The notes below the pieces were generated by a model. It made no database searches. It was not told the origin of the DNA and saw nothing but the letters and a program-made list of their open reading frames with translations. A stretch of 64,000 nt of DNA, taken from assembly GCF_014203235.1 (NCBI RefSeq), contig NZ_JACHIN010000020.1:112794-176793 (forward strand). Direction: 5' to 3'. Positions 33,961 through 42,582 of this stretch are shown piece by piece (the first letter of the stretch is position 1; each line of letters begins with the position of its first letter). Source of the DNA: Nonomuraea endophytica. Lineage in GTDB: Bacteria > Actinomycetota > Actinomycetes > Streptosporangiales > Streptosporangiaceae. Made by a program: the position numbers and the translations under genes.

Positions 33961-35324
33961 AGCAGCGACACCGCCTTGTCCAGCGCCGTGTCACGGCCGG
34001 CGGACAGGTCGGCGGCGGTCGTCGGGGCGAAGTGGTCCGGCGCGACGCCGATCGTGTTCACGATCTCCTTGTTCGCCATGATCCCGTGGTACTTCGGCAG
34101 CATGACGAGGGTTCCGTTGTCCAGCTTGTACATCTCGCCGGGGCCGGAGACCATGCCCGCGGTCCGGGTGCCGACGAGCGTGCCCAGCTTGAGGTCTTTC
34201 ACCGCGCTGGAGAACGAGTCGCACGCCGACGCGCAGCGCCGGTCGGTGAGCGCGACGAACGGCAGTTTCAGCAGCTCGACCGAGTCGTCGGTGCGCTTGG
34301 GCGTGCACCGGCCCTTGACGTCGCACAGGTAGCCGAGGATCTTGCCGTGCGCGAGCGAGCCGAGCAGCTTGCTGACCGCGTCGGGGCTGCCGCCGCCGTT
34401 GCCGCGCAGATCCAGGATCACGCCCCTCACCTGGGTCTTCGCCCGCATGCCGGCGATGGCGGCCAGCACCTTGTCGGCCAGGTCAGGGGCGAAGCCCGGC
34501 AGGCTGACGTACGCGACGTCGTCGTCCACGAGCCGGGACGTGATGTCCCTGGGCGACATCGGGTACCGGGCGCCGGTCACGGCGGCGGTGAACGTCCGGC
34601 CGGTGGCGGGCCGGCGCACGGTGAGCTTGGCCGTCGAGCCGATCCGGCCGTCGGTCACCCAGGACAGCGCGCCCCTGTTGAGGACCCCGTTGGTGAACAG
34701 CGGCACGCCGTTGACCGCCAGGACCTCGTCACCCGGCTTGAGACCGGCCTTCTCGGCCGGGCTGCCCGCGTCGATCCCGGTGGCGTACGCCGGTTCGGCG
34801 GCCACCGGGTCGACGGCGCCGGGGCCGGCCGTCACGGACAGGTTGAGTCCATAGGCGCCCGGGAGGAACGTGTCCACCCACCGCGCGTGGTTGTCGTCAA
34901 GTTTGTCGACCATGGCCTTGATGGCGGCTCTGCCGATGGCCTCGCGGGCCTTGTCGTCCGGCAGCGCGTCGGAGATCCGCTGGTAGACCCTGCCGAACGC
35001 GGCCCAGTCGGCGGTCTTGCGGCCGGTGAGCGCCGGCAGGGTGGCGTCGGGCTGGTCGAGGCCGCGGCGCTGCATCTCCTGCGTGAGCGCGGCGAAGGCC
35101 GGCACGAGCAACGTGCGGCTGTCGAGCACCGGCCCGCTGTAATAGTTGTCGAAGATGCAGTGATAGGCCTGCTTCACGGTGGCGAGCGTGGTGGGCGCGG
35201 GCGTCGGCGGCTGTCCGGGGACGGCCTTGGCGCAGGCCGCCGACCGCTCGGCTAGGGCGGGCGTGGCACCCGCCGTGGCGAGTACGACCGCGCTGATGAC
35301 GAGCGAGCGCCATCGGTGTTTCAT
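33957..35324 (-). CDS. S41-family (tail-specific) protease with PDZ domain
   Basis: 455 residues. Signal peptide about 1-25 (ending ATPALAE), helical N-terminal region, PDZ-like segment near 180-240 (AGSPAEKAGLKPGDEVLAVNGVP), then the S41 domain with LDLRGNGGGSPDA and the likely catalytic Ser in RRCASACDSF. The segment that usually holds the catalytic Lys reads GTRTAG, so the Lys is not obvious. First gene of the leftward operon, divergent from a two-component system. Confidence 0.85.
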   Translation of the reverse strand: MKHRWRSLVISAVVLATAGATPALAERSAACAKAVPGQPPTPAPTTLATVKQAYHCIFDNYYSGPVLDSRTLLVPAFAALTQEMQRRGLDQPDATLPALTGRKTADWAAFGRVYQRISDALPDDKAREAIGRAAIKAMVDKLDDNHARWVDTFLPGAYGLNLSVTAGPGAVDPVAAEPAYATGIDAGSPAEKAGLKPGDEVLAVNGVPLFTNGVLNRGALSWVTDGRIGSTAKLTVRRPATGRTFTAAVTGARYPMSPRDITSRLVDDDVAYVSLPGFAPDLADKVLAAIAGMRAKTQVRGVILDLRGNGGGSPDAVSKLLGSLAHGKILGYLCDVKGRCTPKRTDDSVELLKLPFVALTDRRCASACDSFSSAVKDLKLGTLVGTRTAGMVSGPGEMYKLDNGTLVMLPKYHGIMANKEIVNTIGVAPDHFAPTTAADLSAGRDTALDKAVSLL

Positions 35325-35380
35325 GAGATCCCCTTGCTACCCGTGGATGTCCGGCGACAGCGAGTTCTACGCGAGAAGGG

Positions 35381-35421
35381 GTTTCGGCATGGTTTCAGGC
35401 GCGATGAAACGCCACCGAAAC
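35381..35421. promoter_or_regulatory. Nested dyad, probable response-regulator binding site
   Basis: GTTTCG (35381-35386) and GTTTCA (35392-35397) are mirrored by TGAAAC (35405-35410) and CGAAAC (35416-35421). Both pairs share the centre at 35401, and half-sites on each side are exactly 11 bp apart. An 11-bp half-site period is what OmpR/PhoB-type regulators bind. It lies in the 121-bp gap between the S41-S13-beta-lactamase operon and the OmpR-type regulator gene, so it could control both. Confidence 0.65.
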
Positions 35422-35445
35422 CAGGGCCCGGCGATACTGGCACGT

Positions 35446-36099
35446 GTGCGAGTGCTGGTCGTCGAGGACGACGAGGAAATGGCCCACACCGTGGCCACCG
35501 GGCTGCGGCGGGCGCGGATGGCCGTCGACGTGGCGCTGGACGGGACCGGCGGCCTCGAACGCGCGCTGCACATCAGCTACGACGTGATCGTGCTGGACCG
35601 CGATCTGCCCGGCACGCACGGCGACGACGTGTGCGCGGAGCTGATCGCGGCCGGGTGCCGCAGCCGGATCCTGATGCTGACCGCGGCGGCCAGCACCGAG
35701 GACCTGGTCGACGGGCTCGGCTTCGGCGCGGACGACTACCTGCCCAAGCCGTTCGACTTCCGCGTGCTCGTGGCACGGGTCGGCGCGCTGGCGCGGCGGG
35801 CCCACCCCGCCGCGCCGCCGGTGATGCGCCACGACGATCTGGTGGTCGACACGGCTCGGCGCCTGGCCATCCGCGGCGACCGGCCGCTGGAGCTGGCGCC
35901 GAAGGAGTTCGGCGTGCTGGAGCTCCTGCTCGCCGCGCAAGGCCGGGCGGTGTCGGCCGAGGAACTCCTGGAACGCGTGTGGGACGAGGCGACCGACCCG
36001 TTCACCAACGCCGTGAAGATCACGATCAGCCGACTGCGCGCCAAGCTCGGCGACCCGCCGGTCATCGAGACCGTCGCCAAGAGCGGCTATCGGATCTGA
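35446..36099 (+). CDS. OmpR/PhoB-family response regulator
   Basis: 217 residues from GTG at 35446: receiver domain with the acidic pair EDDEE, phospho-acceptor Asp51 (VLDRDLPG), Thr in LMLTAAA and Lys in LPKPF; then a winged-helix output domain from about 125 (LAPKEFGVLELLLAAQGRAVS, FTNAVKITISRLRAKLG). No ribosome site precedes the GTG, and GATACT at 35432-35437 could be a -10 box, so the mRNA may be leaderless. An ATG at 35404, inside the dyad, is a less likely start. Stop overlaps the kinase start (TGATG). Confidence 0.9.
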   Translation: MRVLVVEDDEEMAHTVATGLRRARMAVDVALDGTGGLERALHISYDVIVLDRDLPGTHGDDVCAELIAAGCRSRILMLTAAASTEDLVDGLGFGADDYLPKPFDFRVLVARVGALARRAHPAAPPVMRHDDLVVDTARRLAIRGDRPLELAPKEFGVLELLLAAQGRAVSAEELLERVWDEATDPFTNAVKITISRLRAKLGDPPVIETVAKSGYRI

Positions 36100-37211
36100 T
36101 GCGGGCGTTCATCCGGTATCTGCCGCGCCGTACCGTGCGACTGCGACTGACGCTGCTGTACGGCGGGCTGTTCCTCCTCTGCGGCGCCGGCCTGCTGACG
36201 GCCACCTACTTCCTGGTACGGCATGCCGTGATGTCGTCAGGCAGGGTACGCGTGTTCCGGCACCCCCTGGCCCCGCCGGCAGGCTCGCCTCCTCCGCCCA
36301 GCCTCGAGGAGGCACTGGCGGCCCAGCGGCAGGAAGTGCTGGACCAGCTCGTGATCCAGTCCGGGATCGCCCTGGCCATGATGGTGGTGCTCGCGCTCGT
36401 GCTCGGCTGGTGGGTCGCCGGCCGCGTCCTGCGCAGGCTGAGCACGATCACCACGGCCGTACGGAAGATCTCGGCGACCAACCTGCACCAGCGCCTCGCG
36501 ATGGCCGGCCCGGACGACGAGCTGACGGAGCTCGGCAACACGTTCGACGACCTGCTCGACCGGCTCGACACGTCGTTCCAGGCACAACGCCAGTTCGTGG
36601 CCAACGCCTCGCACGAGCTGCGCACCCCGCTCGCCCGCCAGCGCACGATCGGCCAGGTGGCGCTCGACGACCCGGACGCGACGGCGTCGTCGCTGCGCGC
36701 CGCGCACGAGCGGATCCTCGCCGCCGGCGTCCAGCAGGAACGGCTGATCGAGGCCATGCTCACCCTGGCTCGCGGCAACACCGGCATCGACGTCCGCGAC
36801 CCCTTCGACCTCGGCGAAGTGGTCACCGGCGTCGTCGAGGTCCGCCGCCATCCGGACATCGCGCTGCGCGCCTCGATCGCGCCGTGCCCGGTCTCCGGGC
36901 ACCGCGCGCTGACCGAACGGCTCGTCGTGAACCTCGTCGACAACGCGATCCGCTACAACGTCGCCGGCGGGTGGGTCGAGATCTCGTGCGGCTCAGGCGT
37001 GCTCAGCGTGACCAACACGGGGCCGGTGGTGCCCGAGGCCGAGGTCGAGCGGCTCTTTCAGCCGTTTCAGCGGCTCGGGCGGGCTCGGACGGGGCACGGG
37101 CTGGGGCTGGGGTTGTCGATCGTGCGGGCGATCGCCAACGCGCACGACGCTCGGGTGACGGTGACACCGCGGCGCGAGGGCGGGCTGGCCATCCTGGTCA
37201 GGTTCGCCTGA
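36099..37211 (+). CDS. Sensor histidine kinase (OmpR-system partner)
   Basis: 370 residues. Two membrane helices (about 17-41 and 86-108) enclose a short Pro-rich extracytoplasmic segment of about 45 residues. HAMP follows, then HisKA with His172 (NASHELRTPLARQ), N box (LVDNAIRYN) and G box (GHGLGLGLSIV). The small sensor loop suggests sensing at or in the membrane. Probable signal: cell-envelope state, given the divergent wall-enzyme operon. Confidence 0.9.
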   Translation: MRAFIRYLPRRTVRLRLTLLYGGLFLLCGAGLLTATYFLVRHAVMSSGRVRVFRHPLAPPAGSPPPPSLEEALAAQRQEVLDQLVIQSGIALAMMVVLALVLGWWVAGRVLRRLSTITTAVRKISATNLHQRLAMAGPDDELTELGNTFDDLLDRLDTSFQAQRQFVANASHELRTPLARQRTIGQVALDDPDATASSLRAAHERILAAGVQQERLIEAMLTLARGNTGIDVRDPFDLGEVVTGVVEVRRHPDIALRASIAPCPVSGHRALTERLVVNLVDNAIRYNVAGGWVEISCGSGVLSVTNTGPVVPEAEVERLFQPFQRLGRARTGHGLGLGLSIVRAIANAHDARVTVTPRREGGLAILVRFA

Positions 37212-37289
37212 ATTCTTGTTCCTCGGTGCCGGCAGCAGGGGGTGAGGGCCCGTGCTCTCCCACAAGCCGTCACAGCTAGGAGAGGACGG

Positions 37290-37808
37290 GTCGTGACCGA
37301 AGCGGCCAGGCCGGTGATGGAGGGGAACCAGCGCGGGTGCGGGTGGTCGTCGGTGACGGTGGCCACGGCCTGGTTGGTCGCCTCGTTCCACCCGGCGCCG
37401 GTGGCGATCCAGGCCACGAACAGGGTGATCAGGATGAGGCCGGGCACGACGGTGCCGGCCATGAAGCCGTATTTGGCGACCTTGGTGGCGAAGTGGTTGC
37501 TGACCAGCGCCACGGCGGTGCACAGCCAGAACGCCACGAAGCCGGTGCGTTTGCCGAACGCCTCGCCGACCCACACATACACGCCGCCCTCCCGCTTGCC
37601 GAACGCGCCGCCGAGCTCGGCGGCCACGAGCCCGACCGGGATCAGGAACAGGAAGGTGGAAAGCCGATGTGGGCGAACATCGTCAGCTCTTCCTTGGCCA
37701 TCATCGCCGGCCCGCGCCGCGAGGTGACGATGGAGGCGGCGGTCACCCGCCCCAGGGTGGAGACCGCCATGTACCTGGCGCTCTGCCCCCGCTTCGGGTG
37801 TCGTTCAT
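37290..37808 (-). pseudogene. gadC: Glutamate:GABA antiporter (APC family) remnant
   Basis: Pieces of an APC transporter appear in order on the minus strand. The N-terminal part (RGPAMMAKEELTMFAHIGF) and the continuation FLFLIPVGLVAAELGGAFGK, then GGVYVWVGEAFGKRTGFVAFWL, lie in different frames; adding one base near 37665 restores the join. After the FWL the sequence jumps to a later helix (YGFMAGTVVPGLILITLFV), so several central helices are missing. The reading frame then ends early. It lies 26 nt after the glsA remnant, in gadB order. Confidence 0.7.
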
Positions 37809-37834
37809 GACGGATTTCCCTGCCAGGACAGTGA

Positions 37835-38050
37835 TCAGAAGAGCGACAGCCCGCTCGTCCTGGCGAAGGTCTCCAGCGCGATCGTGGCCGAGACCGAGTT
37901 CCCGTGCGTGTCCAGGCCCGGCCCCCAGGCCGCGACACTGCACTGTCCCGGCACGATGGCCAGGATCCCGTAGTCGGCGACTTTGCCCTCGCCGATGTGC
38001 GGTGTGGCCGCGGTCACCGCCTGCCCGACAAGCCTGTCGTAGTCCGTCAG
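37835..38050 (-). pseudogene. glsA: Glutaminase remnant: N- and C-terminal ends joined
   Basis: 71 codons. The first 27 (LTDYDRLVGQAV and PHIGEGKVADY) match the glutaminase N-terminus. Directly after ADY, where the family continues IPALA, the text switches to the family C-terminus (ILAIVPGQCSVAAWGPG, then LDTHGNSV and RTSGLSLF). About 200 or more central residues, with the Ser-Lys active site, are gone. The start is CTG overlapping the gadB stop as CTGA, where an ATGA overlap would be expected, so the start codon also appears mutated. Confidence 0.75.
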
Positions 38051-39447
38051 TGGTGGAACCCGATCCGTGACACATCCGCCGGCAGCTCGGCGGGCTTGCC
38101 CGCGGTCAGCCGGTGCAGGGCGCGGCGCAGGTCCTCGGCCAGTAGTGCCGCCTCGTCCATCCCGATGCCGTGCCGGATGAGGATGCGCTGGATGACGGTG
38201 TCCTCCTGGTCGGCGGGCAGCGGGTAGGACGGCACCTGCCAGCCGCGCATGCGCAGCAGGTCGGTCAGGTCGTACAGGGAGAACCCCGCGTCCGCGGGGT
38301 CCTTCAGCTTGTAGGAGATGGCAGGCAGCGCGCCCTGCCCGTCGTAGAGCAGCTCGAACGGCCCCATGGCGGCGACCTGCTCGCCCAGGAACCCGGCGGT
38401 GGCGGCGCAGGCCTCGTACACCTCGCGGTAGCCCTCCTTGCCCAGGCGCTGGAACAGGTAGTACTGCGCGACGATCTCGCCGCCGGGGCGGGAGAAGTTC
38501 AGCGCGAAGGTCGGCATGTCGCCGCCCAGGTAGCTGACCCGGAAGATCAGTTCTTCCGGCAGCAGTTCCGGCTCGCGCCACACCACCCAGCCCACTCCGA
38601 GGGGGGCCATGCCGTACTTGTGGCCGGAGGCGTTGATGGAGGCCACCCGCTCGACCCGGAAGTCCCACACCAGCTCGGGATACAGGAACGGGGCGATGAA
38701 CCCGCCGCTGGCCGCGTCCACGTGGATCGGAATGTCCAGCCCGGTCTCGGCCTGGATCCGGTCCAGCTCGGCCGACAGCTCGGCCACCGGTTCGAAATCG
38801 CAGGTGTAGGTGACCCCGAGGATCGCCACGACACCGATCGTGTTCTCATCGACGTACTCGGAGAGCTGGTGCGGCCGGAGCCCGGTCGCGCCCTTCTCCA
38901 GCGGCACCTGGCGGATCTCGACGTCGAAATAGCGGGCGAACTTGTCCCAGCAGATCTGCACCGGGCCTGCCACGATGTTCGGCTTGTCGGCCGGCTTGCC
39001 CTCGGCCAGGCGTCTTTGCCGCCAGCGCCACTTCAGCGCCAGCCCGCCGAGCATCGCCGCCTCACTGGAGCCGGTCGTGGAGCAGCCCATCGGCGCCACT
39101 CCCGCCGGGGCGTTCCACAGGTCGGCCAGGATGTTCACGCACCGCGACTCGATCTCGGCGGTCTGCGGGTACTCATCCTTGTCGATCATGTTCTTGTCGA
39201 GGCACTCGTTCATCAACCGGTGCACCTGCTCGTCGGACCAGGTGGTACAGAACGTCGCCAGGTTCTGCGAGGCATTGCCGTCCAGCAGCAACTCGTTGTG
39301 GAGCAACTGGTAGACGGCCTCAGGCCGCGACGCCTGCTCCGGCATGCGGTTCTTCGCGGCGACACTCGTGCCCACCGGGCCCGCGAAGAGGTCCGTGGCG
39401 TCCTCGGCCTGCTTGTGAGCCCTGGCCTTGTGCAGCGCCATGACCAT
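38047..39447 (-). CDS. gadB: Glutamate decarboxylase (PLP-dependent)
   Basis: 466 residues, full length for GadB. The PLP Lys is Lys277 in SINASGHKYGM, with His276 beside it. The substrate-site region MGCSTTGSSEAAM, and HVDAASGGFIAPFLYP for cofactor binding, are conserved. It converts glutamate to GABA, consuming a proton, in acid resistance. ATG at 39447 or 39441 (both in frame). In this operon the downstream glutaminase and antiporter are broken, so GABA export and glutamine feeding by this locus are lost. Confidence 0.92.
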   Translation of the reverse strand: MVMALHKARAHKQAEDATDLFAGPVGTSVAAKNRMPEQASRPEAVYQLLHNELLLDGNASQNLATFCTTWSDEQVHRLMNECLDKNMIDKDEYPQTAEIESRCVNILADLWNAPAGVAPMGCSTTGSSEAAMLGGLALKWRWRQRRLAEGKPADKPNIVAGPVQICWDKFARYFDVEIRQVPLEKGATGLRPHQLSEYVDENTIGVVAILGVTYTCDFEPVAELSAELDRIQAETGLDIPIHVDAASGGFIAPFLYPELVWDFRVERVASINASGHKYGMAPLGVGWVVWREPELLPEELIFRVSYLGGDMPTFALNFSRPGGEIVAQYYLFQRLGKEGYREVYEACAATAGFLGEQVAAMGPFELLYDGQGALPAISYKLKDPADAGFSLYDLTDLLRMRGWQVPSYPLPADQEDTVIQRILIRHGIGMDEAALLAEDLRRALHRLTAGKPAELPADVSRIGFHH

Positions 39448-39670
39448 CCCCCATCCGGCAGAACATTTTGATCATGGGAGACATCCCCGACAAAGCATCA
39501 ACACAGCGGCACAACCGGCCAATAAGCCCACCAAAAGGGCTCCAGCCCGTCTATCACCCAGGCGTGCACGGAGGCGTTGTCGTGCGGCTGCCAGATGCTC
39601 GGAGGTCAGCGGACGGTGAACAGACTCTGGATGGCCACGGCGGCCGCGCCACGCGCCCACTGCTCGAACG

Positions 39671-41137
39671 GCCGGGGGCGGCTACACCTACCTCAACATC
39701 GACGCCGGCTGGAACGCCACCCTCGACTGGACCTTCCACTCCGACGCCAACGGCATCCCCAACCTCGACAGCGGCCGTTTCCCGAGCGGCATCGGCCCCC
39801 TGGTCTCCTACGTCCACGGCAAAGGCCTGAAGATCGGTTTGTACGGCGCGGCCGGCCTGGAGAAGGAGGCCTACGACAAGGCGGCCCCGATCATCGGCAC
39901 CTCCTGCACCACCCGTGACATCGCCGTCCAGCCGCTCACGCCGACCAACAAGTGGGGCGGCAACTGGAAGATCGACTACGCCAAGCCGTGCGCCCAGGCC
40001 TACATCGACTCGATCGCCGCCCGATACGCCTCCTGGGGCATCGACTTCGTCAAGATCGACGGCGTCGAGGCCGCGAACGTCCCCGACATCAAGGCCTGGT
40101 CGCAGGCGATCGACAGGACCGGTCGCCAGATGTGGCTGTCGGCCAGCGCGTGGCCGGTGGAACTGGCCGCCGGCGACGGGCTGCGGCCGTGGGCCAACGG
40201 CGTACGGATCGACACCGACATCGAGTGCTACTGCGACACCACGGCCACGTGGGCCAATTCGGTCGACGACCGCTTCTCCGACCTGCCGAACTGGCTGAGC
40301 AAGCTCGACCCGCCCGGGTACTTCCCCGACCTGGACGCGATGCCGATCAACAACAACACCGGCAGCGGCCTGCAGGACGGCCTGAACGACGTGGAACGGC
40401 AGACCGTCATGACCTTCTGGTCGATGGCCTCCTCGCCGCTGTACGTGGGTGGCGACGTGTACTTCATGGACGACAAGGCGATCTCCATCCTGTCCAACCC
40501 CGAGGTGATCGCGGTCGACCAGGCGTCGGTGCTGCCGATCCAGGTCAACGGGCAGGTGTGGAAGAAGGTGGTCGGCGACAGCACGTATGTCGCCGTCTAC
40601 AACCTGGGTTCCTCGCCGGCCGACGTCACCGTCGACTTCGCCGACCTGGGTATCTCCGGACGGCCTGCCGTACGCGATGTGGCCGCCCGCACCGACCTGG
40701 GCGCCTTCGCCGGCAGATGGACGGCCGCGGCCGTGCCCGCGCACGGCTCCAGGCTGATCAAGATCTCCGCCGTGGGGAGCGGCACCGGTTTCGAGGCCGA
40801 GGCCGGCGCCTTGGCGGGCCCGGCCCGCGTCTCCGGCTGCCCGGCCTGCTCGGGCGGGAAGAAGGCCGGCTACCTGGGGAACGGCGGGTCCGTCACGATC
40901 GGCGGCGTGCCGGGTGGCGGCAGCCGTACCGTGCGCTTCACCTACGTCAGCGGCGACCCTCGGCCAGCGGACATCTCGGTCAACGGGGGAGCGCCGATCC
41001 GGGTGGACTTCGCCTCGACCGGATCGTGGAACAGCGTCGGCGTCAAGGACGTGACGCTCACGCTGCCCAACGCCACCAACTCCATCACGATCGGCGGCTC
41101 CGCCTACGCCCCCGACATCGACCGCATCGATCTGTGA
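39671..41137 (+). pseudogene. GH27-type glycosidase (alpha-galactosidase-like) with CBM35, 5' end missing
   Basis: The open frame begins in the middle of the catalytic barrel (GGYTYLNIDAGWN); an in-frame stop lies at 39617, and the signal peptide and MGWNSWN-type N-terminus are absent. The rest is well conserved: nucleophile motif GIDFVKIDG, acid/base region IDTDIECYCD, and the later barrel FWSMASSPLYVGGD. An all-beta domain follows, then a CBM35-like module (about the last 120 residues, starting FEAEAGALAGPARVSG). No ATG or GTG gives a sensible start; TTG 39839 would lose the first strands. Probably secreted once, now truncated. Confidence 0.7.
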
Positions 41138-41159
41138 GCCGCACCCGGTGAATCCAGCT

Positions 41160-41187
41160 CCGCGGGGCGACCCCGGCCGCCCCGCGG
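41160..41187. terminator. Strong hairpin after the GH27 gene
   Basis: CCGCGGGGCG (41160-41169) and CGCCCCGCGG (41178-41187) form a perfect 10-bp stem with an 8-nt loop, 22 bp after the stop. No U-run follows, as is common for actinomycete terminators. Confidence 0.75.
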
Positions 41188-41256
41188 GCACCGAGCGCGG
41201 CTGCGAGCTCCGACCATACTGTTGCACATGAGTCGCAACTACGAAGGAGCTGCCTT

Positions 41257-42342
41257 ATGCGCGACGCCAACCCGCCCGTACGCAGGTCGCTGTTCCTGCA
41301 CGCCCCGATCCGCCGCACACCACGGGTGATGCTGGAGCAGATGCTGGCCCTGGTGGACGACGGCACGCCGGCGGACGGCCCCGGCGGCCCGGTCGCGGTG
41401 CTGGAACGCCGGTTGGCCGAGTTGCTCGGCAAGGAGAGTGCGCTGTTCTTCCCCAGCGGGACGATGGCGCAGCAGGTGGCGCTGCGCCTGCATGCCGACG
41501 ATCGCGGGCGCCGTACTTTCGCCGCACATCCCCAGTCGCATCTGGAGGTGTGGGAGGAGCAGGGCTACAACGCCGTGCACGGACTGCGGATGCGCCGTGC
41601 CGGGGACCCGCACGAGCTGATCACCGTCGGCGACCTGGCGGCGATCGGCGAGCCGCTCGCCGCGGTCGTCTGGGAGCTGCCGCAGCGCGATCTCGGCGGC
41701 CTGCTGCCCGAGTGGGAGGAGCTGTGCGCGCAGGTCGAACTCGTACGTGCCACCGGCGCCGCCGCGCACCTGGACGGCGCCCGGTTGTGGGAGGCGCAGA
41801 CCTATTACCGGCGGCCGTTCGACGAGATCGCCGCGATCTTCGACACCGTCTACGTCTCCCTCTACAAGAGCCTGCAGGGCGTGCGCGGTGCGGTGCTCGC
41901 CTCCGACGCCGCCACGATCGACGCCGCCCGCGTGTGGCGCCAGCGGCTCGGGGGCGGCATCCGGGACGCCTGGCCGCTGGCCCTGGCCGCCATGGTCGGC
42001 TTCGACACCCTGGCCACGCGCATGCCCGACTACCGGGAGCACGCCGTCGCCATCGCCGCCGCGATCAACGCCGACGGCGCCGCCCGGGCCCATCCCGACC
42101 CGCCGCAGACGCCGCTGTTCCACGTCCATCTGCCGGCCGGTCGGCGCGCCGTCGAACGAGCCGGCGAACACCTTCTCGCCGAGCAGGGCATCCAGTTGTG
42201 GGGCCGGGTCCGCTCCGCGCCTGATCCCGGCCGCTGCAGCTTCGAGATCAGCGTCGGCGACAACTCCATGGACTTCACCCCCGCGGAAGTGGTCACCCTG
42301 ATCCACGAACTGCTCGACCGCGCCCGGAGTTCGCCTGCCTGA
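41257..42342 (+). CDS. Threonine aldolase / beta-eliminating lyase family protein
   Basis: 361 residues of fold-type I PLP enzyme. Lys204 (VYVSLYKSLQGVRG) is the Schiff-base Lys; Asp173 (HLDGARLWEA) would bind the pyridine nitrogen. FFPSGTMAQQVALR fits the phosphate-binding segment. Low-specificity threonine aldolases split threonine to glycine and acetaldehyde, but the reverse reaction or other beta-hydroxy amino acids are possible. It lies 240 bp upstream of the NRPS cluster on the same strand; whether it belongs to the cluster is open. Confidence 0.85.
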   Translation: MRDANPPVRRSLFLHAPIRRTPRVMLEQMLALVDDGTPADGPGGPVAVLERRLAELLGKESALFFPSGTMAQQVALRLHADDRGRRTFAAHPQSHLEVWEEQGYNAVHGLRMRRAGDPHELITVGDLAAIGEPLAAVVWELPQRDLGGLLPEWEELCAQVELVRATGAAAHLDGARLWEAQTYYRRPFDEIAAIFDTVYVSLYKSLQGVRGAVLASDAATIDAARVWRQRLGGGIRDAWPLALAAMVGFDTLATRMPDYREHAVAIAAAINADGAARAHPDPPQTPLFHVHLPAGRRAVERAGEHLLAEQGIQLWGRVRSAPDPGRCSFEISVGDNSMDFTPAEVVTLIHELLDRARSSPA

Positions 42343-42457
42343 TCGCCGGGCGGGAAGGCCCGTCGGCGAAGAGGCTGAGCCGCCGGAGAAGGCGAGTAGC
42401 ACCGGCGCCACGGTGGCTTCTTGCTGTGCCTGCTTGTTCACGTCTTAATGAGAAGCG

Positions 42458-42582
42458 TTGACAACCGTCCAATGCCGATTTGTCGCATCAACCGATGAAT
42501 TCTGTTGTCGGATTTTTTCAGGATTCGCGGTACATTTTGCGCACGCGCGTGCCCACCCCTCAGCCAGAGAGCGTGAGATGAC
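42458..42582 (+). promoter_or_regulatory. A+T-rich leader of the NRPS cluster
   Basis: This 125-bp stretch is clearly poorer in G+C than its surroundings. It contains TTGACA at 42458-42463, a possible -35 box, and TACATT at 42531-42536, a possible -10 box of a second promoter. A run of six T lies at 42513-42518. No clear TATAAT at the right distance from TTGACA. Confidence 0.35.

Noticed and set aside
39472..39660. Minus-strand ORF of 62 codons upstream of the GH27 remnant
   Set aside because: No ribosome site or homology, and the codon pattern is not convincing; probably chance.
41257..42342. Threonine aldolase-like gene as a certain member of the NRPS cluster
   Set aside because: Same strand, but a 240-bp A+T-rich gap with its own promoter-like boxes separates them; membership is left open.
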